Assembly: GCA_025937035.1 (NCBI GenBank)
Contig: JAICSG010000343.1
Location: 1 to 5,197, forward strand
Length of the DNA stretch: 5,197 nucleotides
Reading direction: 5' to 3'
DNA from: Thermoanaerobaculia bacterium
GTDB lineage: Bacteria > Acidobacteriota > Thermoanaerobaculia > Multivoradales > UBA5704
Every line of letters begins with the position of its first letter. The first letter of the stretch is position 1. The notes under the pieces are model-generated. The model did no database searches. It was not told the origin of the DNA and saw nothing but the letters and a program-made list of their open reading frames with translations. The translations under genes were made by a program, and so were the position numbers. Below, piece by piece: positions 1 through 5,058 of this stretch.

Positions 1-12
1 CTCAACGTTGCC

Positions 13-33
13 GGGCGGGGACAAGCCCCGCCC
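13..33. repeat. GC-rich palindrome, 8-bp stem
   Basis: GGGCGGGG (13-20) pairs perfectly with CCCCGCCC (26-33) around a 5-nt loop. No T-tract follows on either strand, so it is not a canonical intrinsic terminator, although it lies about 145 nt past the 3' end of the minus-strand operon. It resembles the REP-like intergenic palindromes found in many high-GC genomes. Calling it a member of a repeat family is inference, because copy number cannot be counted from one window. Confidence 0.55.
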
Positions 34-79
34 CTAAGAAAACCAAGCCCCATGAAATCGGTACACAAATCGCCTTTCT

Positions 80-123
80 CCCTCTTCTCCCGTCGGGTAG
101 GGGGGGAGGCCGGGAGAAGAGGG
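80..123. repeat. 13-bp perfect inverted repeat
   Basis: CCCTCTTCTCCCG (80-92) is the exact reverse complement of the right arm at 111-123, around an 18-nt G-rich loop. It is followed by GGGGTGATGAGGG (126-138), similar to the GGGGTGAGGG that follows the palindrome at 1859-1880. No T-tract is present on either side. It may serve as a factor-dependent 3' end or RNA-stabilising hairpin for the operon ending at 179, or be a dispersed intergenic repeat. Confidence 0.6.
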
Positions 124-178
124 CCGGGGTGATGAGGGTCAACGGGCCGGGGACGCCAACGCTGACGAAGCGGCGGGC

Positions 179-442
179 TCAGGACTGAGGGTGCGATCTC
201 CGGCACTCCTCGGAGCAGAAGACCTCATTCCCCCCGCCGCCCGGGAGGGCGCGGCGGGCGGCCACGTAGGTGCCGCAGGTGGCGCATTGGACCAGGGTCT
301 CGGCCACGGCGGCCCGGGGCGGCGGCGGCGCCTTGGGGAGGGTGGGCGGGCCGAAGACGGCGGTGCGGAGCTGGATGGTGAAGCTCTTCCAGGCCATCCG
401 GAGGACGACGAGGAGGAGGATGATGCCGAGGATCCGGGTCAT
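179..442 (-). CDS. PP0621-like small membrane protein with four-Cys (zinc-ribbon-like) C-terminus
   Basis: An 87-residue protein. Residues 1-16 form one hydrophobic membrane segment (ILGIILLLVVL). A basic and proline-rich linker follows (about 20-45), then a cysteine cluster with C53xxC56 in QCATCG and C76xxxC80 in FCSEECRR. The spacing fits a small metal-binding knuckle, probably zinc. The architecture matches the short PP0621-type proteins (membrane segment plus CxxC...FCS), whose function is unknown to me. It should be anchored in the inner membrane with the cysteine domain most likely cytoplasmic. It is the last gene of a three-gene minus-strand operon, starting 6 nt after the TPR gene's stop. 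The ribosome binding site GAGGA overlaps that stop. The PP0621 assignment rests on motif resemblance only; the reading frame and membrane segment are clear. Confidence 0.8.
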   Translation of the reverse strand: MTRILGIILLLVVLRMAWKSFTIQLRTAVFGPPTLPKAPPPPRAAVAETLVQCATCGTYVAARRALPGGGGNEVFCSEECRRSHPQS

Positions 443-448
443 GAATCC

Positions 449-1102
449 TCAGGCCGCGTTGCGCTGGCGGGCCACGGCCTCGGCCAGCTTGGCGACGTCG
501 GGGTTGCCCGGCTGCATCTTCTGGAGCTGCGCCATCACCTGGTTGGCCTCGTCGTTCTTCTTGAGGTCCATCAGGACCACCACCTCGTTGTAGAGGGACT
601 GCCAGTGGTCGGGCGCGACCTGCTTGGAGCGGCGGAAGAGGTCGAGCGCCTTGTCGAACTGCTGGGTCTCCCGGTAGCTGATGCCGAGGTCGGTCATCAC
701 GTCCGGATCGTTGGGCTTGAGCTCCAGGTAGTGGCTGTACAGCTCCTGGGCCCGCTGCCAGTTCGAGATGTTGAAGTTGAGATCGGCCAACTGGCGGACG
801 GCCTGGGCGTCGTTCGGGTTCTTCTCCACGTAGTCCTTGAGCTGCTGGATCTCGGCCATGGCGGGGCCGCCCCCCTGGGCTCCCCCGCTCGCGGCGGGCG
901 CGTTGGCGTCGCCTCCGGCCGGGGCCTCGCCGCCGGGTGCGCCCGCGCCGCCGGCGCCATCCTCGCCGGAGACGATCTGGGCGCGGAGCTGCGGCGTCAG
1001 GCGCGGCGGCTGGCGGGTGGCCATGGCCTCGAAGAAGAGGTAGGCGGTGACGAAGCCGACGAGGAGGCCGCCCATCAGGAAAAGCAGGTTGTCTTTGTTC
1101 AC
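449..1102 (-). CDS. Membrane-anchored tetratricopeptide repeat protein
   Basis: A 217-residue protein with a short charged N-terminus and one transmembrane segment (about residues 6-24). A low-complexity Gly/Ala/Pro linker follows (about 46-82), then three TPR units at about 98-131, 132-165 and 166-199. Typical TPR positions are visible, such as A..L.........A...Y...L...P. TPR arrays are protein-binding scaffolds, so this is likely an envelope assembly or docking factor whose domain extends from the membrane on a flexible tether. Its partner is unknown. The start is GTG at 1102, one base after the TAA stop of the preceding gene. An AAGGA ribosome site lies 7 nt upstream within that gene's last codons, which suggests translational coupling. 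CcmI/NrfG-type cytochrome c assembly proteins also carry TPRs, but no other cytochrome maturation gene is in view, so I do not claim that role. Confidence 0.88.
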   Translation of the reverse strand: MNKDNLLFLMGGLLVGFVTAYLFFEAMATRQPPRLTPQLRAQIVSGEDGAGGAGAPGGEAPAGGDANAPAASGGAQGGGPAMAEIQQLKDYVEKNPNDAQAVRQLADLNFNISNWQRAQELYSHYLELKPNDPDVMTDLGISYRETQQFDKALDLFRRSKQVAPDHWQSLYNEVVVLMDLKKNDEANQVMAQLQKMQPGNPDVAKLAEAVARQRNAA

Positions 1103-1103
1103 G

Positions 1104-1823
1104 TTATTGTCCTTCCCGGACGGCGGTCCAGTCGCCGCGATTGGGCTGGCCGGTGACCAACTCGTTGCTCATCCACGTGCCGGCGATCCGGCCGTTGGCC
1201 AGGGTCCCGGTCCAGACGCTGTCGATACCCCCCTGAGCGTCGATCCGCTCCAGCCGCAGGTTGCCGTTCGCCAGAGTGCCGCGGAAGGAGCCGGCGGTGC
1301 CGCCGTCGATGCTGTAGAGCCCGCTGACCACGATGCCGTCCAGGTGGAGCTCGAAGGTGGCGGTGGCGTTCTGCGGCGAGATGGCGACCCGCCAGCGGCC
1401 GGTCAGGGGGTCGGCCGCGCGCGCGGGCGCGCCGGTGTCCCCTTCCAGCAGGGCGATGCGCCGCAGCCGCTCCTGGAGCTTGCCGAGCCGGTCGTTGAGC
1501 TTGTCCTCGGCGGCGTGGGCGGCGCCACGGGCCAGGGCCAGCTCGTCCTGCAGGCTCTCCAGGGCCCCCAGGGAGACCGAGTCGGAGGCGAGCGCCTGGT
1601 CGAGGCGGCCGAGGATGCCGGCCACCCGCTGGCTCGCCGCCCGCTCCTGATCGCGCGTCTGGTTGTAGGCGAGGAGGTCGAGCGAGAGGAGCCGCTGCTC
1701 CAGCCGGAGCTCCACCTGGTTGGCGGCGGGCGGGGCTGGCGCGGCGGTCTCGTCCTGGGCGGCGGCCGCCAGCGGCAGGAGGAGGGCGAGCAGGAGGATC
1801 AGGGCTGCGGTCGGGCGTCTCAT
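1104..1823 (-). CDS. Secreted coiled-coil protein with C-terminal beta domain, function unknown
   Basis: A 239-residue protein I do not recognise. Residues 1-22 are a Sec signal peptide: MRRP, a leucine-rich core, then AAAAQ with likely cleavage near residue 22. Residues about 36-127 are rich in Leu, Arg, Glu, Gln and Ala with heptad-like spacing, indicating a long helix or coiled coil. From about residue 138 the character changes to a Gly/Trp-rich beta domain starting DPLTGRWRV. It has alternating hydrophobic strands, recurrent G-G turns and two similar pieces, FRGTLANGNLRLERIDAQ (180-197) and WTGTLANGRIAGTW (204-217). This suggests a small beta-sandwich or lipocalin-like fold. The protein is probably periplasmic or surface-exposed. 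It is first of the three-gene operon, one base ahead of the TPR gene. No strong ribosome binding site precedes the ATG. Confidence 0.82.
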   Translation of the reverse strand: MRRPTAALILLLALLLPLAAAAQDETAAPAPPAANQVELRLEQRLLSLDLLAYNQTRDQERAASQRVAGILGRLDQALASDSVSLGALESLQDELALARGAAHAAEDKLNDRLGKLQERLRRIALLEGDTGAPARAADPLTGRWRVAISPQNATATFELHLDGIVVSGLYSIDGGTAGSFRGTLANGNLRLERIDAQGGIDSVWTGTLANGRIAGTWMSNELVTGQPNRGDWTAVREGQ

Positions 1824-1833
1824 GAGCGAGCAG

Positions 1834-1839
1834 ATTCTA
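1834..1839 (-). promoter_or_regulatory. Possible -10 element of the three-gene operon
   Basis: Read on the minus strand this is TAGAAT, five of six matches to TATAAT. It would start transcription only about 4 nt before the ATG at 1823, giving a near-leaderless mRNA. That agrees with the lack of a Shine-Dalgarno sequence there. No -35 match is found 17 nt upstream, where the GC palindrome begins. The operon needs its own promoter because carD ends in a terminator, but this element is only a candidate. Confidence 0.25.
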
Positions 1840-1858
1840 ACAGGGTCGGGGGATGGGG

Positions 1859-1880
1859 ACCCCGCCCGGGGGGGCGGGGT
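1859..1880. repeat. GC palindrome, 9-bp stem
   Basis: ACCCCGCCC (1859-1867) pairs perfectly with GGGCGGGGT (1872-1880) around a GGGG loop, followed by GAGGGTGGG. There is no T-tract. It sits between the carD terminator and the start of the next gene, close to the candidate -10. It resembles the palindromes near 13-33 and 80-123 in base content and in its GGGGTGAGGG flank. Confidence 0.5.
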
Positions 1881-1891
1881 GAGGGTGGGAT

Positions 1892-1920
1892 GAAAGAAAA
1901 AAGCCGCTCCGGAGAGCGGC
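1892..1920 (-). terminator. Intrinsic terminator of carD
   Basis: On the minus strand a perfect 7-bp stem, GCCGCTC with GAGCGGC (1914-1920 and 1903-1909), closes a 4-nt loop. It is followed directly by TTTTTTCTTTC. It lies 36 nt past the carD stop and is the clearest intrinsic terminator in the window. An A-rich stretch before the stem (CTTTT on the plus strand, 1922-1925) gives it weak bidirectional character. It separates carD from the downstream three-gene operon. Confidence 0.9.
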
Positions 1921-1956
1921 CCTTTTCTCTGCCCCTGTTGCTCGATGGGATGGAAT

Positions 1957-2472
1957 CTAGCTCGCGGCCCTGCGCTGACGCTTCTCCAGGCTGGAGTTGA
2001 GCGCCTGCTCGACCAATTCCTCGGCCTCGCGCTCGTTGATGCTCTTGACGTGGGCCACTTCGCTCACGATGAAGTACTTGGCGCGCTCGTACATCTTCTT
2101 TTCGCGGAACGAGAGGCTCTTGCGCTGCGAGACGAGTCGCAGGTTCTTGAGCACCTCGGCCACGTCCGTCAGGCGGCCGGTCTTCATCTTGTCGAGGTTC
2201 TGCTTGTAACGTCCCTTCCAGTCTTTGTAGGTGTCGATGTTGCCGTCCTCGAGGATATCGAAGAGCGCCCGAACCTCCTTGGTGTGGCACAGCGGACGCA
2301 GGCCCACCAGATCGATGTTGGACTTCGGCACCATGACTTTGGAGTTGTTGGCAAGGAGTCGCAGATGGAAATAGAGCTGCTCCACCCCATCGATCTGGCC
2401 CGGCTCGATTTTTTCGACCAGGCTGACGCCGTGGTTGGGGTAAACCACCTTCTGACCGACTTTCAATGTCAC
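1957..2472 (-). CDS. carD: CarD/CdnL-family RNA polymerase-binding transcription regulator
   Basis: A 171-residue protein, close to the usual length of stand-alone CarD/CdnL proteins (about 160-170). Residues 1-60 form the RNA polymerase-interaction domain, opening with KVGQKVVYPNHGV and containing KVMVPKSNID (45-54). This Tudor-like domain binds the beta subunit and is shared with the repair factor Mfd. Residues about 62-165 form the helical C-terminal domain with KDWKGRYKQN (83-92), KMKTGRLTDVAEVLKNL (95-111) and the SFREKKMYERAK helix (121-132). Trp85 fits the conserved residue that wedges into the minor groove beside the -10 element and stabilises open complexes. CarD typically tunes rRNA and housekeeping promoters. 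The start is GTG with an AAGGGGG ribosome site (2480-2486) 7 nt upstream. The gene is monocistronic, between a clear promoter and a clear terminator. The C-terminal tail is basic. Confidence 0.95.
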   Translation of the reverse strand: MTLKVGQKVVYPNHGVSLVEKIEPGQIDGVEQLYFHLRLLANNSKVMVPKSNIDLVGLRPLCHTKEVRALFDILEDGNIDTYKDWKGRYKQNLDKMKTGRLTDVAEVLKNLRLVSQRKSLSFREKKMYERAKYFIVSEVAHVKSINEREAEELVEQALNSSLEKRQRRAAS

Positions 2473-2558
2473 GTCGAGACCCCCTTGGATTGACGCAAGA
2501 GACGAATGGAGCTGCGGATGTAAGGTAAGTCGCTGAGGGACTTCCGCTTACGACGCTT

Positions 2559-2588
2559 GTTATACACCGGAACAAGCTCACGCGTCAA
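2559..2588 (-). promoter_or_regulatory. Sigma-70-type promoter of carD
   Basis: On the minus strand TTGACG (2583-2588) and TATAAC (2559-2564) each match five of six consensus bases, with an 18-nt spacer. The predicted start is near 2552, leaving a leader of about 80 nt before the GTG at 2472. The leader can form a small stem (AAGTC 2527-2531 with GACTT 2539-2543), which is too weak to call a regulatory element. Confidence 0.75.
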
Positions 2589-2670
2589 CCACTTCTCCTG
2601 TTCTCAGGTGCTCACAAAGTTGTCACATGTGGTGAAAAGGGCGTAAGCGAGGCGATATCTCCTGGGGGCT

Positions 2671-2698
2671 CAAGGACCTGCGCCTCCCGCAGTCCTTG
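2671..2698. repeat. Strong bulged hairpin between divergent promoters
   Basis: CAAGGA (2671-2676) pairs with TCCTTG (2693-2698) and CTGCG (2678-2682) pairs with CGCAG (2688-2692). This gives 11 base pairs with one bulged C (2677) and a 5-nt loop. No T-tract follows on either strand. It lies about 36 nt upstream of the tRNA -35 and about 80 nt upstream of the carD -35. It could be an operator, part of a small RNA, or a remnant of a terminator. Confidence 0.5.
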
Positions 2699-2733
2699 CT
2701 CCAGAACGGTTCAACGAGACCTTCGGCACGCAG

Positions 2734-2762
2734 TTGACACCCCGGAAGGGAGACCCTAGGAT
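2734..2762 (+). promoter_or_regulatory. Sigma-70-type promoter of tRNA-Leu
   Basis: A perfect TTGACA -35 (2734-2739) and a TAGGAT -10 (2757-2762, four of six consensus bases) are separated by 17 nt. The predicted start is near 2769-2770, about 6 nt before the mature tRNA 5' end, so the 5' leader removed by RNase P would be very short. The -10 lacks the second consensus A but the spacing is ideal. Confidence 0.8.
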
Positions 2763-2775
2763 TCCCTTCCTGCTT

Positions 2776-2859
2776 GCCGGAGTGGCGGAATGGCAGACGC
2801 AGCGGACTCAAAATCCGCCGCCCCTTGCGGGCGTGTGGGTTCGACTCCCATCTCCGGCA
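2776..2859 (+). tRNA. tRNA-Leu (anticodon CAA)
   Basis: The acceptor stem GCCGGAG pairs with CTCCGGC, with discriminator A at 2859 as expected for tRNA-Leu. The D arm has a GCG/CGC stem. The anticodon stem GCGGA/TCCGC closes the loop CTCAAAA, giving anticodon CAA, which reads UUG. A long class II variable arm (CGCCC/GGGCG stem) is present, as in leucine tRNAs. The T arm GTGGG-TTCGACT-CCCAT includes one G-T pair. The 3' CCA is not encoded (TCA follows A2859), so it must be added after transcription. This is the only plus-strand gene seen. Confidence 0.96.
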
Positions 2860-2888
2860 TCACCCCTCCCCTCAAACCGGCGTTGGAT

Positions 2889-2920
2889 GCCCCCTTCCCC
2901 CGAGGGGGCGGGAAAGGGGC
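2889..2920. repeat. GC-rich imperfect palindrome after tRNA-Leu
   Basis: GCCCCCTTCCC (2889-2899) pairs with GGGAAAGGGGC (2910-2920) in 10 of 11 positions, around a 10-nt loop that could itself pair alternatively (CCCCC with GGGGG). It lies between the converging 3' ends of tRNA-Leu and the secreted-protein gene at 2932. No T-tract is present on either strand. It may act as a 3' RNA structure for one or both transcripts. Confidence 0.5.
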
Positions 2921-2931
2921 AAGGGCTCGGG

Positions 2932-3267
2932 CTAACTCTTCTTCCCGTGGAGCACGTCGATCCGCGCGGCGGTCTTGTCCGTTCCGGTCTTGGTATAGGA
3001 GACCCGCACGTTGTCCCCGACCTTGAGGTCCGAGAAGCTGATGGTCTTGCCCAGCCCCCGATACTTGGTGGAGCCGTCGGTCTTGAAGGTCGAGGTCTCC
3101 TTGCCGTGCTTGAGCGTGAACGTCTGGGCCGTGGCATCGATCGAGGTGATGTCGCCGTTGGTGCGTTGGTACTTCGTGCTCTTGGAGCTGCTCGTCTTCG
3201 CGGCGGCGGAGATGGCGGTGACGAGCACCAGGAGCAGGGCCAGGCTCAGGATAATATTTTTGCGCAT
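2932..3267 (-). CDS. Small secreted DUF5666-like protein, downstream paralogue
   Basis: A 111-residue protein when read from the ATG at 3267. The N-terminus MRKNIILSLALLLVLVTA is a Sec signal peptide cleaved near AISAAA (about residue 23). The mature part is a small beta-rich domain with GDITSIDATAQTFTLKHG, STFKTDGSTKY, FSDLKVGDNVRVSY and AARIDVLHG. This is the pattern of DUF5666-type domains: a strand opening with G.I..ID, a K..DLKVGD turn, then a V.V strand. The function is unknown; an envelope or extracytoplasmic location is likely. It is about two thirds identical to the protein at 3393-3728 over the mature domain, so it arose by tandem duplication. An ATG at 3288 would add MKREKQI, but the inner start matches the paralogue's MRK start and gives the same length. 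An AGAGGG site lies 11 nt upstream of it. The 5' end is AT-rich. Confidence 0.85.
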   Translation of the reverse strand: MRKNIILSLALLLVLVTAISAAAKTSSSKSTKYQRTNGDITSIDATAQTFTLKHGKETSTFKTDGSTKYRGLGKTISFSDLKVGDNVRVSYTKTGTDKTAARIDVLHGKKS

Positions 3268-3324
3268 AATCTGTTTTTCCCTCTTCATGGAACGCCCCGC
3301 GAGGGCCGGTCAGGAGTAAGCGGG

Positions 3325-3346
3325 GGGCGGCCCTGTGTGGCCGCCC
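3325..3346. repeat. 8-bp perfect palindrome between the paralogues
   Basis: GGGCGGCC (3325-3332) is the exact reverse complement of GGCCGCCC (3339-3346), around a CTGTGT loop, with one more G-T wobble outside. It lies 2 nt from a second palindrome (3349-3379). Both fall in the gap between the duplicated secreted-protein genes. Confidence 0.55.
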
Positions 3347-3348
3347 TG

Positions 3349-3379
3349 AAGCCCCTCTCCCCCGGGGAGAGAGGGGCTT
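3349..3379. repeat. 11-bp perfect palindrome between the paralogues
   Basis: AAGCCCCTCTC (3349-3359) pairs with GAGAGGGGCTT (3369-3379) around a 9-nt loop that can close further. The same AGGGGCTT recurs at 3387-3394, overlapping the stop codon of the upstream paralogue. The hairpin begins 14 nt past that stop on the minus strand and could mark the mRNA 3' end or slow exonucleases. No T-tract follows, since the next hairpin comes straight after. Confidence 0.6.
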
Positions 3380-3392
3380 GGGAGGGAGGGGC

Positions 3393-3728
3393 TTACATCT
3401 TCTTCTTCGGGCCGTGGACCACGTCGACCCGGGCGGCCATCTTGTCCGAGCCGTTCTCGACGAAGGAGACGCGCACGTCGTCGCCGACCTCGAGGTCGGA
3501 GAACTTGAGCGTCTTGTTGAGGTGGCCGATGTACTTGGTGTTCTCGTCGGTCTTGAAGGTCGAGGTGTCGTTGCCGTGCGTGACGGTAAAGGTCTGGGCG
3601 GTGGCGTCGATCGAGGCGATATCGCCGTGCGTGCGCTTGTAGTCCTTGGTGCTCGCCTTATCGCCGGCGAAGACCGCCGTGGCGAGGACCAGCAGCAGGG
3701 TCAAACCCAAGACGAGGTGCTTACGCAT
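3393..3728 (-). CDS. Small secreted DUF5666-like protein, upstream paralogue
   Basis: A 111-residue protein from the ATG at 3728. Residues 1-21 are a Sec signal peptide (MRKHLVLGLTLLLVLATAVFA, cleavage before GDKAS). The mature domain has GDIASIDATAQTFTVTHG, STFKTDENTKYIG, FSDLEVGDDVRVSF and AARVDVVHG, followed by a basic tail KKKM. It has the same DUF5666-like layout as its neighbour at 2932-3267, with one extra residue in the NTKYIGHLNKT loop and more acidic positions (DENTK, LEVGDD). An ATG at 3737 also opens the frame, but AAGGAG abuts it directly and sits 9 nt from the ATG at 3728, so the latter is preferred. It lies 92 nt after the ABC permease on the same strand, with a hairpin in the gap. 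A link to the transporter is possible but unproven. Confidence 0.85.
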   Translation of the reverse strand: MRKHLVLGLTLLLVLATAVFAGDKASTKDYKRTHGDIASIDATAQTFTVTHGNDTSTFKTDENTKYIGHLNKTLKFSDLEVGDDVRVSFVENGSDKMAARVDVVHGPKKKM

Positions 3729-3737
3729 AGGTGTCAT

Positions 3738-3743
3738 CTCCTT
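3738..3743 (-). promoter_or_regulatory. Shine-Dalgarno that decides the start at 3728
   Basis: On the minus strand AAGGAG lies immediately before the ATG at 3737 (zero spacing, unusable) and 9 nt before the ATG at 3728. The second ATG also gives the same MRK start and the same length as the paralogue. Confidence 0.7.
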
Positions 3744-3747
3744 GGAT

Positions 3748-3771
3748 GAAGGGCATCGTCATGATGCCTTC
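3748..3771 (-). promoter_or_regulatory. Leader hairpin upstream of the secreted-protein gene
   Basis: GAA-GGCATC (minus strand) pairs with GATGCC-TTC: nine base pairs with one bulged base (3751) and a 5-nt loop (3758-3762). The hairpin ends 4 nt before the AAGGAG ribosome site. It may stabilise the mRNA, end transcription from the permease weakly, or affect ribosome access. No T-tract follows, so I do not call a terminator. I see only weak -35/-10 matches in 3772-3820. Confidence 0.4.
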
Positions 3772-3820
3772 TGCGTCGGGTACTACATGACGCAAGGAGA
3801 TTGCAAAGAGCGGGCCAGAT

Positions 3821-5044
<1,224 letters not shown>

Positions 5045-5058
5045 GGGGTCGCTCGCTT

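Larger units (their letters stand above)
2473..2775. other. Intergenic region between divergent carD and tRNA-Leu
   Basis: A 303-nt stretch without a convincing protein gene. It carries the carD leader (about 80 nt) and promoter on the minus strand, a bulged hairpin at 2671-2698, and the tRNA promoter on the plus strand. The stretch between the two promoters, about 2590-2730, is unexplained apart from the hairpin. Short reading frames here are antisense to, or run into, the tRNA and have no ribosome site. Confidence 0.7.

Noticed and set aside
191..1156. Plus-strand 321-codon open frame opposite the TPR and four-Cys genes
   Set aside because: It mirrors the real genes on the opposite strand. 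Its product is low-complexity Gly/Ala/Leu/Val with no domain, typical of antisense frames in high-GC DNA.
1047..2000. Plus-strand 317-codon open frame opposite the coiled-coil/beta gene
   Set aside because: It runs through the carD terminator and ends inside carD, has no ribosome site, and its product is biased and featureless. The minus-strand gene has a clear signal peptide.
1945..2493. Plus-strand 182-codon frame antisense to carD
   Set aside because: It is a codon-shadow of carD. The CarD product has family motifs and a well-placed promoter and terminator.
1820..2581. Minus-strand 253-codon frame overlapping carD in another frame
   Set aside because: It crosses the carD promoter, coding region and terminator, and gives an Arg/Gly/Pro-rich product with no recognisable domain.
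2614..2650. Possible extra plus-strand promoter (TTGTCA followed by TAAGCG)
   Set aside because: The -10 match is poor and a better promoter sits directly before the tRNA.
2623..2811. Minus-strand 62-codon frame across the intergenic region and part of tRNA-Leu
   Set aside because: It is antisense to the tRNA and its promoter, with no ribosome site and no family resemblance.
2776..2859. tRNA-Leu as an attachment site for an integrated element
   Set aside because: No integrase gene and no repeat of the tRNA 3' end were found within the window.
2889..2920. Palindrome as an intrinsic terminator for tRNA-Leu or the secreted-protein gene
   Set aside because: The stem is GC-rich but no run of T follows on either strand, so it is listed only as a palindrome.
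2734..3642. Plus-strand 302-codon frame covering the tRNA and both secreted-protein genes
   Set aside because: It starts in the tRNA promoter and reads through the tRNA and several palindromes. The opposite-strand genes have signal peptides and conserved paralogy.
3772..3820. Minus-strand promoter (TTGCAA with TAGTAC) before the upstream secreted-protein gene
   Set aside because: The spacer is only 15 nt and the -10 matches three of six bases, too weak to list.
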